Shown here: positions 1-8,229 of the stretch, piece by piece
How the letters are laid out: every line of letters begins with the position of its first letter
Position numbering within the stretch: position 1 is the first letter of the stretch
Source of the DNA: Cristatella mucedo
Taxonomy: Eukaryota; Bryozoa; Phylactolaemata; Cristatellidae
Direction: 5' to 3'
DNA length: 64,000 nucleotides
NCBI GenBank assembly: GCA_009760855.2
Contig: WPIO01000007.1
Location: forward strand, 8,509,001 to 8,573,000
The notes under the pieces: generated by a model
The model's database searches: none
Told to the model about the DNA's origin: nothing
What the model saw: the letters and a program-made list of their open reading frames with translations, nothing else
Position numbers and translations under genes: made by a program

Positions 1-1413
1 TTAATTATCCTACTTACTTTTAATCCTACAATTATGTCACTACTACTTTTAGAAATTTTACCTTTGTATCAGAATCTGTTCCCTTAATTGGCCCTAATAA
101 GCTAACATAATTTTTTGAGCCGGCAGACAAATCTCCGCGAACAAATGAGTCTGAATCTGTTCTTAGATAATTGGTGTCAGAAAAAGTTTTGCTAACTGCT
201 TCCTTAGTCAATCGTGTTTCCATGATTGATTAGTTTGTTTCCTTGGAAGACGAGAGTTTCTTTCACATTTAATAACTTTCTAGTCCACAGTTATTGGAGA
301 GCTATATAAACAGAAAAACTTAATAATTCATTTGCTAAATTGCCTCCAGTGCGAAGCCATTCACTCTTCATTCATTTTTTGTTAGAATCTAATACATACG
401 CTCCATAAAAATCATTTTAACTTAAACATACACCTATTTAGGACAGCATTTAGTGGATCCCTATGATTCGTCCTTCATGTGCTTATGCGTGCTGACACTG
501 TTCATGCTGCCACTAGCCACATTTGCATGCTGACCCTGTGCATGTCACCCCTAACCATGCTATCCATTTTGTTCGTTTATCAAGCATGACCATTCAATTG
601 CATTTCCCTTTGCAGCAATTGTAATGCGCCTAGAGAGAGAGATTAAGTTCTCTGAGGGCGCTTTATCACGTGCATTATTATTATTAATATTATTTTTAGG
701 AGGGTGTAGGTTAGGTGCAGTGAAAGGAATAATCGTTTTAGTTGTTTCTGGGGTTGAAGGATCTTCAGAAGTAGCAGATATTACAAATAGACCTCTAGGA
801 GTTATAACTTCTCCTAAATTAGTTTTCCAATTAAAAAGATCATACATTCCTGTAAACCTTGTTACTGATACATTGCCCCATGTTTGCTTACTTAAGTAAC
901 TTAAACCTGCTCCGTCGTTTGGGTTAACAAGATTAGATGTTATCCTGATTGCGTTTCCGTTCATATCCAGCTGTCCACTTAATGCTCCACCAGTTGTCCT
1001 AACAAAGTTGGCGTTTATATACTCTTTGTTGGGCACATCTTTGCTAGAATAAGGAGGATTGCTAATATTAATCAATCCATGAGTTGTTAAAATCCCATTA
1101 ATTTCACCTCCTGTCAGCGCCAATTATCTGCCTAGTCTTTTGTCACTGCATCCTTCGGATTAACAGGATTAGCAAGGTCTATCACCCGGTGACCATTCAT
1201 ATCAAGATCGCCATCAGCTGTAGTTCATCTAGAAACACTTGTAACAAAATTAGTTTCAATGTACTTTCGATTTACTGCATCTCCATGATCAACAGGATCA
1301 CCTAAACTTTGTATCAGGTTTCCGTTCATGTTCAGGTTTCCAGCAAGTATATCACCAGTTCTTCGGATAGAATTCTTTGCTTGCGATTCTTTCCTTCCGT
1401 AGTCCTGTGACAT
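1..1413 (-). pseudogene. Tail-fibre-like protein 2 (broken, runs off window edge)
   Basis: Reads leftward from an ATG at 1413, which starts only 3 bases after the stop of the upstream fibre-like gene. The protein is made of repeats of one pattern: a Gly/Leu step, 'MNGN' or 'MNGH', I/V, a few residues, P, then 'DAV' and 'K/RY'. Clear units are at about 1413-1225 ('LNMNGNLIQSL', 'DAVNRKYIETNF'), 1215-1130 ('LDMNGHRVIDL', 'KDAVTKD'), 1060-905 ('LDMNGNAIRI') and 340-32 ('QGNKLINHGN', 'AVSKTFSDTNYL'). Such repeats are known from phage tail fibres and virus-like elements, where they form trimeric stalks. The frame is broken by an in-frame stop near 1228, another near 1136, a frameshift near 200, and a LINE inserted at 421-697. 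The reading frame 905-698 gives a non-repeat stretch that may be part of the head domain. Function as a fibre is inference from the repeat pattern. Confidence 0.55.
421..697 (+). mobile_element. LINE-A 3' end (5'-truncated), inserted in fibre-like gene
   Basis: Matches the 3' untranslated end seen in many LINE-A copies here: a stretch starting near 'acacctatttaggacagc', then 'gtcacccctaaccat', then the terminal 'gcgcctagagagaga...ctctgagggcgc' hairpin-like block and an ATT-rich tail. It splits the minus-strand fibre-like gene, whose repeats continue on both sides, so the LINE arrived after the viral element. The left border is approximate (411-421). Confidence 0.8.
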
Positions 1414-1416
1414 TTT

Positions 1417-2257
1417 CTACACTATACTAAATAGAAACTCAACATAACTTACAGACTTATCAACCACAAACTTATTAATCACATATCTGCAGGATTCACC
1501 AATTGCTAATACTAACATTAAAGTTCCAGAAACTCCGTAACTGTTCTCACTTGTTAACTCAAGGAACTCACTGCACCACATTACACTAGAAACAATACCA
1601 AAGTTTGTTACTGTTCCAGGACTAAATGTTGGAATAGGATTAGCAAATCCTACTTTGGTAACTTTTGTGTCAAACACCGGTATGTCTGCAGGATTAACCT
1701 GTACAGATGAACTTCCAGCCCCTGTGCCGTTCACTTGTACACTAAGGCCAAGGTTTGCAAGTCCTAGCAAACTCGGGAAAGTAACTTTTAGGTCTTAGTG
1801 CTGCACTGCTGCCTAGTATCGACATACTTCTTACTCACTAGTCCAGAATCTTTCGCATTAGCAATTGCGTTCCGCCTAAGATCAAGATTTTTTTAGAAAC
1901 GTCAGAGAAGAATTATGACATTGTCTTCAGTAAGCCGTAATAGATTATTTTGTAAGGTCTTGCACTAGTAAACCCAGTTCCATCAGCTGAATTACCAGAA
2001 ATTCCTTTGATGTTATAGCAGTTCAGATGTGAGCTCATTGTTCCAAGCCTTTTCGGCAATAAAGCGCTTAGTAGGCCAACATTTGCAAATGATCCTGAAA
2101 CGTTTGAGACTACTTGTCCGCCAAAGTCTAGACTTGCCGCGTATGAAAGGTTGATTGCGTCTGTGTCTGCAACAGGCATTCCTAGACTTGTAATTTTGTT
2201 GAATGTACAATCCATGCCCGAGAACAATAAGCCATTAATCTTTGAAATTAGCACCAT
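1417..2257 (-). pseudogene. Tail-fibre-like protein 1 (broken)
   Basis: Reads leftward from the ATG at 2257-2255. The first open part (2257-1913) has two repeat units: 'FNKITSLGMPVADTDAINLSY' region near 2200-2130 and 'LNCYNIKGI' near 2030. After a frameshift the piece 1890-1800 holds another unit ('LDLRRNAIANAKDSG', 'VSKKYVD'). After a second break the open part 1770-1417 is a repeat-free, Val/Ser/Gly-rich stretch of about 117 residues that looks beta-rich and could be the C-terminal knob or attachment domain. It is a tandem paralogue of the next gene downstream, which begins 3 bases past this stop. Its start codon lies 9 bases from the start of the plus-strand ORF at 2267, a head-to-head pair. 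Fibre function is inferred from repeat type only. Confidence 0.5.
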
Positions 2258-2266
2258 CTATACAGA

Positions 2267-2461
2267 ATGGAACATTTAAATCTCAGTAAATTGCAAATAA
2301 ATAATTTGCTTAGTGGTGAACAGATCAGAGTGAAATTTGAAGATATCGGGCCTGGTACTCTTGCGGAGGCAAACAATGCTTCTTTGAACAAAATTAAAAA
2401 AGCTTTGAGTGCTAGAACTGGAACAGCGATTCAGGTGTCAAAGAAAATTAGGGTGAACTAG
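2267..2461 (+). CDS. Small basic protein, copy 1 (viral core-protein-like)
   Basis: A 64-residue ORF from an ATG at 2267. It has an N-terminal 'LSKLQINNLLSGEQIRVK' stretch and a C-terminal 'IQVSKKIRVN'. The second half aligns by eye with the ORF at 4343-4570: a Lys-Ile/Ile-Glu-Lys helix, then Gly, then an aliphatic/basic strand ending in Asn. Small Lys-rich proteins of this kind accompany capsid genes in adenovirus-like and adintovirus-like elements (general knowledge; not proven here). It is followed at once by a frameshifted ORF in the same direction. The ORF is open but the neighbours are broken, so it is probably not expressed as virus. Confidence 0.4.
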   Translation: MEHLNLSKLQINNLLSGEQIRVKFEDIGPGTLAEANNASLNKIKKALSARTGTAIQVSKKIRVN

Positions 2462-2463
2462 CA

Positions 2464-2800
2464 GCAGATATTAACTCTGAATTTGACACAGCTAAATAAA
2501 TAGTTTCATGCACTAATACTGCTGCTGAAGTCGTTTCAAGGGGCATTTTAAAAAATAGCACCTAAGATTGCCGCAAAAATTGTATTAGCAGCTTCCAATA
2601 AAATTGCTGGAATAGTCCCAAAAGTCCTCAGTTCGTTGAAAGTGATCGATTCTGATTCGAAAGTATTCGGTGGTTTCCTTTCGGGAGTGACAGGGATAGT
2701 GGATCTTGAGTGGTTCATCAAAGAGATTGTTGAAGATTTTGGTTCGGGCAAATATGGTCATGTCAATTGGAAAAAATACCAGAAGAAAGTGAGGGGTTAA
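2464..2800 (+). pseudogene. Frameshifted ORF downstream of small basic protein
   Basis: Continuous protein-like reading is found only by switching frames several times: an Asp/Ala/Lys-rich start near 2464, an Ala/Ile/Lys-rich amphipathic stretch at 2540-2640, and an end with 'NWKKYQKKVRG' before the stop at 2800. The first 200 bases are repeated at 4025-4224, where fewer stops interrupt the same reading. The protein is not recognised. The amphipathic Ala/Val/Ile/Lys composition would suit a membrane-active or core peptide, but that is a guess. Confidence 0.35.
2466..2667 (+). repeat. Duplicated 200-bp viral segment, copy 1
   Basis: Nearly the same sequence occurs at 4025-4224 in the same orientation (about 90% identical by eye, with small indels). 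Both follow or precede a copy of the small basic domain (2267-2461 and 4343-4570), so a gene pair rather than random DNA was duplicated, or two related elements recombined. Confidence 0.85.
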
Positions 2801-2805
2801 GCAAA

Positions 2806-2970
2806 ATGATATCATCGTTAGAAGTTGGTTATTACATAAATGAGATAGATAACTTGAAGCAGAAAGAAGTAATTCTGACTGGTACGAAAACCCAAAAGTC
2901 AACTTTTAAGCGAATTGTTTGGTGAGAAAGTTGAGTGGGACGATGCATTACTTGATTCGAAACCTTGGAC
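2806..2970 (+). pseudogene. Short broken ORF of unknown function
   Basis: Starts at ATG 2806 with 'MISSLEVGYYINEIDNLKQK' and stops at 2925. A shift of one base near 2915 continues a plausible charged sequence ('GEKVEWDDALL') to a stop near 2970. It lies between the broken ORF ending at 2800 and the hydrophobic ORF beginning at 2987. I do not recognise it. Confidence 0.3.
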
Positions 2971-2986
2971 CTAGAACTTCCTTGAG

Positions 2987-3515
2987 GTGAGAAATGGTGG
3001 ATTCTTACCCGCGATTTCTGCAATCGTTGCTAATATTGCTGCTGTCGTGGGCGCAGTTGACATTGCAGTATCTATAGCAGTGGCAGTAGCCGGGTTCCAA
3101 AAAATAATCAATATTACGACGTACATTGCAAAAGCGCCACCGATGAATACGCATGAAGAACGTCTTTCCGCTTTAGAGATACAAAGTTCACGATTAAAAA
3201 ATGCTATCTCTGATCTGAAAGCACAACTTGAAATATTGCAGAAGGGCATCGATATAGATGTGATACCAAAAGTAGACACGAGTGAGGTCCATCGGCGATT
3301 TGATTATATCAACAAGGGAAAAAATTAGTTGAGGTCTCAGGAGTTGATTATTACCTTGAGTTAAAGGAGGTAATAACAAGAGTAGCTGAGTCAACGATTG
3401 GGCGTAAGACATGCGATTATAAATTCTTGCGGAACTTTACGCAGAAGGTAAAATCCAGGAATATATTCATAGAGAAATTTTAAAGCTTAGAGACAATCTC
3501 AAAAAACGTAGGTAA
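2987..3515 (+). pseudogene. Hydrophobic N-terminus plus coiled-coil protein (frameshifted)
   Basis: The open part (2987-3328) begins with 'GGFLPAISAIVANIAAVVGA', followed by a second Ala/Val/Ile-rich stretch, together about 45 hydrophobic residues that could span or insert into a membrane. It is followed by a heptad-like region ('LSALEIQSSRLKNAISDL') that looks like a coiled coil. After a frameshift in a run of A at about 3318 and another near 3430, a coding-like reading continues to 'LRDNLKKRR' and a stop at 3515. Hydrophobic segment plus coiled coil suggests a structural or membrane-active viral protein; the precise role is unknown. The start is unclear: GTG at 2987 opens the frame, and no ATG fits better. 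It converges with the endonuclease gene, whose stop lies 3 bases away. Confidence 0.45.
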
Positions 3516-3518
3516 GAA

Positions 3519-4022
3519 TTAAAAATCTGTATATCGAACGAATTTGTTATCTTCCGTCAGGCTGTACTCGAAATTAAGCTTTGCAAATTGAACATGAAGT
3601 CTTATCGCTTCTAGATCTCTTGCTTCTGCGGCGGCAATGGGATTATAAAAAACCGAGGAAGTAACTTTGGCCATCTAGACAAATTCTCGAGCGCCATTTT
3701 TGTCTTTACGACTCCAGTCTACTCCAATAAAGCCTGAAGAGTTATTGCAATATCTTCTTTATTCCTCACATTCTCAGAATGCGATGCTTCTCTCAAATTG
3801 CTAAATCTATTATTTGAAGTATTTTCATCAACATGATCAATTTCATTAACAAGATTTTCTCCCATGACTATCAGCCAGGCTAATCGATAGGCTTTGTATT
3901 TTTTCCATCAATCTTTATTTTGCGGTAACCATTAGAATTAATGCATCCTGCCTCCGACCATACTCTTGCTTTCCCTCTCCTTGCAAGCTTCCAGGTAAAA
4001 ATACCTGTCCCTGCATTGATGT
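3519..4022 (-). pseudogene. HNH homing-type endonuclease with AP2 DNA-binding domain (broken)
   Basis: Read on the minus strand, this shows the full plan of phage and virus HNH_3/AP2 endonucleases. First comes an N-terminal 'TGIFTWKLARRG' motif (about 4010), then 'SEAGCINSNGYRKIKIDGK' (3955-3905). After a frameshift in a run of A near 3900 follow 'YRLAWLIVMGE' and the HNH core 'NEIDHVDENTSNNRFSNLRE' (3845-3790). After a frameshift near 3722 come the AP2 strand motif 'GVDWSRKDKNG' (3720-3685), a stop at about 3675, then 'AAAEARDLEAIRLH' and 'FAKLNFEYS' (3640-3555) and the terminal stop at 3519. The His and Asn residues of the HNH core are kept. Such enzymes nick or cut DNA and spread their own genes in phages and large DNA viruses. 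Here it is dead through two frameshifts and a stop, and its N-terminus meets the duplicated segment at 4025. Family identity is strong; activity is lost. Confidence 0.8.
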
Positions 4023-4024
4023 CA

Positions 4025-4224
4025 AGATATTAACTCTGACTTTGACACAGCTAAAGAAATAGTTTCAGGCACTCATACTGCTGCTGAAGTCATATCAAAG
4101 GGCATTGTAAAAATAGCACCGAAGATTGCCGCAAACTTGTATTAACAGCTTCCAATAAAATTGCTGGAATAGTCCCAAAAGTCCTCAGTTCGTTGAAAGT
4201 GATCGATTCTGTTTCAAAAGTATG
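4025..4224 (+). repeat. Duplicated 200-bp viral segment, copy 2
   Basis: Partner of 2466-2667. This copy has fewer internal stops than copy 1 and ends where the sequence turns AT-rich and non-coding (4225-4340). It truncates the N-terminus of the minus-strand endonuclease. Confidence 0.85.
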
Positions 4225-4342
4225 CGCTAAGCCACTCTTTAGCTCTTTGATGAAATGCTGATACTTGCATTTTCCTTTATATACTATAGTATTCTTTACT
4301 GCTTAATAAAAATCAAATAGTATACGACGACACATTGACACA

Positions 4343-4570
4343 GTGAGTCTGGCTTTCTTTGAGCACCATCTCCTAATCCTTGCACAAAGTACTGGGCCAG
4401 TGTCACCAAGATTTAGTAAGAAAGCACTGTCTGGCAGTGATACAATTCTTGTAACAAAAGCTCAACACGCAAGAATTGAGAAACACAGGTCGACTAATTC
4501 AGGTCTGATTTTTCGCTTCAGTGCCGCTCAGTTTAAAGCTAACCCCAGTGTAGGAGGTGGCTTCCTTTAA
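4343..4570 (+). CDS. Small basic protein, copy 2, with GGGF motif
   Basis: A 75-residue ORF opened by a GTG at 4343, with no better ATG. The informative part is the C-terminal 45 residues: 'SDTILVTKAQHARIEKH', then 'FRFSAAQFKANPSVGGGFL'. It parallels the C-terminal half of the ORF at 2267-2461. After its stop at 4570 a shifted frame continues with a Lys/Leu/Gly-rich amphipathic stretch (about 4571-4620), so the original protein was probably longer. The TK-Q-+I-K helix and the GGGF motif resemble small core or condensation proteins of adenovirus-like elements. This is recognition by pattern, not a verified homology. Confidence 0.4.
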   Translation: MSLAFFEHHLLILAQSTGPVSPRFSKKALSGSDTILVTKAQHARIEKHRSTNSGLIFRFSAAQFKANPSVGGGFL

Positions 4571-4603
4571 AAGATTGCAAACAAAATACTAGGTGGCTGA
4601 AAA

Positions 4604-4972
4604 ATGCACTTAAGGCTTCTGGCTGGTAATCCCGGAGAATGTGTTCCAGATGGTTTCTTTAACAAAACGGATAAGTATTCCTTTTTCAGCCCTTTCACCA
4701 AATTCAGAGAACGTTTAGACCAGGGGTATACTGGAGTCAATGATCTTGATAGGGCAGCACTTATTCACAATTACATCTACGGACAAATTTCTTCTGACCG
4801 GGATCCACGGCAGCCCGAAACAAGAAACATTTCAGGCCTTGTGTTAGCTAAAGCAGCTGCTAGAATTTCATTGGACCTAAGACAACTAAATTATGTTCGC
4901 AATGATGCAATGACTGTTGCGGCAGTTATGGCGGCAAGAGCAAAACTTGGACTCGGCCTCAACGAGCAGTGA
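4604..4972 (+). CDS. Phospholipase-A2-like protein (parvovirus VP1 unique-region type)
   Basis: A 122-residue ORF. Its core matches the PLA2-like domain (Parvo_coat_N, PF08398 type) seen in parvovirus VP1 and in many invertebrate virus-like elements: 'FTKFRERLDQGYTG', then 'VNDLDRAALIHNYIYG', a charged stretch, and a C-terminal helix ending 'RAKLGLGLNEQ'. In active enzymes the helix carries HDxxY and a Gly-rich calcium loop. Here the motif reads HNYIY, so the catalytic-pair Asp is replaced by Asn, and the loop Gly positions are not preserved. The domain would help a virion breach a membrane during entry; this copy is probably inactive. The true start is unclear because the first 20 residues read like the shifted tail of the previous ORF. 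Its stop overlaps the next ORF. Confidence 0.6.
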   Translation: MHLRLLAGNPGECVPDGFFNKTDKYSFFSPFTKFRERLDQGYTGVNDLDRAALIHNYIYGQISSDRDPRQPETRNISGLVLAKAAARISLDLRQLNYVRNDAMTVAAVMAARAKLGLGLNEQ

Positions 4973-5094
4973 CGGATCCAGTAACGTCTTACGTAAACAC
5001 TTTTAGCCAAACGAGTAAGGTCTGGTCACGTTTCAGAGGTAATCACCTTATCAAGTCAGTACTGCTGCCAGTCCATGACTGTCACGCCGGATAG
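4969..5094 (+). CDS. Short ORF overlapping the PLA2-like stop
   Basis: Opens with GTG at 4969 inside 'cagtgacgg', overlapping the TGA stop of the PLA2-like ORF, and runs 41 codons to TAG at 5094. The start reads 'TDPVTSYVNTFSQTSKVWSRF'. A 4-base start/stop overlap is typical of packed viral genes, and the GTG may be a mutated ATG. The product is not recognised; it may be the N-terminus of a longer gene lost after 5094. Confidence 0.3.
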   Translation: MTDPVTSYVNTFSQTSKVWSRFRGNHLIKSVLLPVHDCHAG

Positions 5095-5384
5095 GGACAA
5101 ATTTAGGACGAATGATTGCTGTGCCGAGGGAAATTCTACCTTTGGATGTTTGGGAATAAGGGCATGGTTCGGTTAACTCCTACGAAGAAGAACAGTGACA
5201 TTCGAATGAAGCGCGACGGTGAAGGCACTGGATGTTTTCACTGCTTCGGAGTGGAGCTCACTAGCCGCCGAGCGACGATAGTGGGAAAGCGCACAGCAGG
5301 GTTGGGTCAAATGTATTTCCGTATGGAGAGGTCCCCGGTAGATTTTGCTCCACGCGAACTCTTTGCTTCCAAAGCCTAGAACTG
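5095..5384. other. Unassigned stretch at the edge of the viral element
   Basis: An 87-codon plus-strand ORF (5116-5379) is open but resembles nothing I know. No terminal repeat or target duplication could be identified. The right end of the viral element probably lies here. Confidence 0.3.
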
Positions 5385-5716
5385 ACTACTCACTAAGGTC
5401 ACAAAATCACCTTGCTTTAAGACATTTAAGAAAGCTTTAAAGCACTCGTTTCTCACAACATTTGCTGGGTCCTTGCGATTCAACCCTTGTATGCTTATGC
5501 GTGCTGACACTGCGCATGTTACTACGAGCCATAAATACATATTGTCGTTGTCCATGTTACCTCTAACCACGTTAGGCTCGTTGATAGATGTCGTACCACC
5601 GACCGTTTGATCATGCTTACTTTACAACATATGCAAAGTGCCTAGAAAGAGCACAAGTTCCCGGAGGGCGCAATGCAAGTGAATTACTATTGTTATTATA
5701 ATTATTATTATTAACC
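5385..5716 (+). mobile_element. LINE-A-type 3' end, diverged
   Basis: Old copy of the LINE-A 3' region: 'catttaagaaagctttaaa', 'tgcttatgcgtgctgacactg', 'gttacctctaaccacg', then 'aaagtgcctagaaagag...ggagggcgc' and an ATT-rich tail ending near 5716. Confidence 0.7.
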
Positions 5717-6325
5717 GTAGTTTGAACAGTGGTCGTAGTTCTGTTTTGGGAGTGAATCATAAATGAAAGTGGTGCTTAATTTCCGGGATAGGGAATAGCA
5801 GCAGTATCCGTTACGATTAGGCAATTAGTATCTCTCTCTCTCCTCACTGGCAGTTAGGAGTGGGTGGAGGAACGTTTCCGGGTAAAGAGCAAACCCTCGC
5901 TTGAGCAAGTTCGGGGCTTGAGTGCTTTCTGCTGAGCCAGTTGTAGCCTGGAATGGAGCTGCTAGTCGTGACTCTTGGTATTTCAGCCCTTTGTCAGTCT
6001 GTGCATGTGACGCCTGGCGTAGGTGGAAGTGCCCCAAGTACCTCCGACAGTGCCCCGTTCATGGGGCCAGGCCCGTGTGCTTGACGCGAATAGTGCCTGC
6101 TGGTAAAAAGACCGAACTCGATGCCAAACCGAATTACTTACCTACCAATCCAAATTGCTTACCAAATCAAGCTAGGCACTGCGCCGCATGCTTTGTTTTT
6201 TACGCTAGTCGTTAAGCTGCGCTTTCTAACCAGCCAGCCATAATTTAGAGATTTTGCTCAGACCTCACTCCCATCAACAGTAAACGACATCCATTGAGCA
6301 CGCACGACAAAAGCGCGCAGCGATA
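5717..6325. other. No recognisable feature
   Basis: Several short ORFs overlap on both strands without splice signals or family motifs. I see nothing that supports a gene. Confidence 0.4.
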
Positions 6326-6640
6326 GTGTATCTTGCCGCCGCTCTAGATGCCGGCCTCCCACCCACGAAAGCAGCGGCTCGCTACAGCCGCCGCTCAAGC
6401 GGCCGCTGTAGCGGCTCCTCCTCTACCCGCTGTAGCGACTCCAGCCGACCCTTCTCTCTAGCCGCTCTGGCAGGCGCCGCCTTGGTCTCTGCCGGCGTCG
6501 GTGCCGCCCAAGCGGCCGCCCAAGCGGCCGCTCGAGCTGCTGCTCTTTCTAGCCGCCGCACTAGTTGCGGCTCCGGTGTCACTTTAATTGTCGCTGTAAC
6601 CGCCGCGTTAGCGCCGCCGCGCTCTATCTGCGAGAACGGT
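6326..6640. repeat. GC-rich, imperfect GCC/GCGGCC repeat island
   Basis: About 300 bases of imperfect gcc/gcg triplets with several 'gcggccgc' palindromes (near 6409, 6511 and 6523) and many CpGs, in otherwise AT-rich surroundings. Both strands stay open through it, giving Ala/Ser/Arg-rich reading on plus and Ala/Arg/Glu-rich on minus, which is expected from the triplet bias and does not prove a gene. It could be a CpG-island-like promoter or a decayed triplet repeat. Confidence 0.6.
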
Positions 6641-7607
6641 CGACGGGGTTCTAAAATGTTGGCATATATTTATCATTTCTTCCTACTTTTTTTGGGTACT
6701 AGTTTAAAGCCAGAGTTACCTGTAGTGTCTTAGCGTTAATAAGATAATTAGTGTACGTTCAGAAACGACTAGGACAACCGGTGTCGGAAGAAATATCTTA
6801 ACGCGTGGATTTCAGGAGCAAACCTGATGGTCCGGCATTCTCCACTGTCGAACCGTGCGACTGCTTTCAAAAACATAATCATCTGAGCCTCTGCTGAGGT
6901 GGTCCAGGTCTACCGCGACAACATAATGATTGTATTTCTTGCGAATATAGCCCCCAAGAGAACTAAATCTTCATTGAGGCGGGTAACAACTCGCTGCAAT
7001 GGAAGCGATAAACAAGAGTTATTGACGCATGTGGCATAATGCTTAGAACAGCTTCTAAAGCGCACACGCATCGTGCTTTAAAAAGCGTGCAAATTCACAC
7101 AAGAACACACTCACAGAATCCAAAGCGAAGTTTGAACCCAGCTGCTGCTCGCACCATGCCACTTTTGTTTGAACTCAAGTGGCCTCCTTCCAAGTTTGGT
7201 ACAGATTTTTAGATCCACAATCTTGTTTAAAGTCACTTCACTCGCTCGCACCAGATCACCATTCCGACCTCACTGCTCTTCTTCCACTTCGCTCTCACAA
7301 AACGCGCTCATCATAATTTTATCATCCAACTCGCGCTGAAACTAAACTACAATCTTTTGGTGATCGAGCTGTTAAGCATCAAATTCTGGAACTCAATTCC
7401 GGCTGCGATCCTGCAAAGACATTGCAAAACGTAGGTCTCAATTAAAAAGACGTTTCTCTTCCTGTGGGTCCCACGAAGAGCTTTGATCCACAGTGACACA
7501 ACTGCCATTTAAATAATAAGCAATCCTATTGCGCTTCCACATTTTATACATTAGTGTCCTGGTTTTACCAACAAACTTTCATGTCATTGGGAATTTTGTA
7601 ACTCCAG
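6641..7607. other. No recognisable feature
   Basis: No ORF, repeat or splice pattern I can name in this stretch. Confidence 0.4.
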
Positions 7608-7690
7608 TGAAATAATAATAATAACGCAATTAATAAATCGCCCTGAAAGAACTCAAATCTCTTTCTAGGCGCTTTTCATTTGCTGTTTAA
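7608..7690 (-). mobile_element. LINE-A 3' terminus, short copy
   Basis: Plus-strand reading 'aataataataataac', then 'cgccctgaaagaactcaaatctctttctaggcgc' and 'tttgctg' is the reverse complement of the LINE-A end. Confidence 0.75.
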
Positions 7691-8022
7691 ATACCCTCCA
7701 GTGACTCCCATGGCCCAACTACCGGACATGCCCATTCAAACTATAACCCGCCTACTATTACCAAAATGGAATTTCAGAACTGCGGTTTCAAGTCTGCACT
7801 GTGGATATAAGTGTTTCAGCTTTACCCATACGATTTTAAGTAGTGGCACTTGTGAGTTCTCATCAAAATGGCCTCCCACAGCACGGCCCAACGTACAGTA
7901 CTACATATTTCAAGTGCGTCCCACCTGCAGTTCGCCAAACAGACAAAGAGAAAGTGAAAGGAAAGAGATGAGAGAGAGAATAGAGTGGGTATAGAGGAGA
8001 TAGTGAGGGTGAGTGAGACAGC

Positions 8023-8220
<198 letters not shown>

Positions 8221-8229
8221 AGGTGTCGA

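Larger units (their letters stand above)
1..5100. mobile_element. Degraded large-DNA-virus / Maverick-adintovirus-like endogenous element (partial)
   Basis: This stretch differs from the rest of the window. It has no splice-like structure, is AT-rich, and holds tightly packed short ORFs on both strands: two fibre-like genes (minus), two small basic proteins, a hydrophobic/coiled-coil protein and a phospholipase-A2-like protein (plus), and an HNH/AP2 endonuclease (minus). Gaps between neighbours are as small as 3 and 9 bases. Such a set fits a virus or a virus-like transposon integrated in a host genome. Fibre-like repeat proteins, VP1-type PLA2 domains and small basic core-like proteins are known from Maverick/Polinton and adintovirus relatives, as far as I recall. 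Many frameshifts and a LINE insertion show it is an old, inactive copy. No integrase, DNA polymerase B, capsid or terminal repeat is visible, so the family assignment is inference. The element runs off the left edge; its right end lies somewhere in 5095-5385. Confidence 0.55.
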
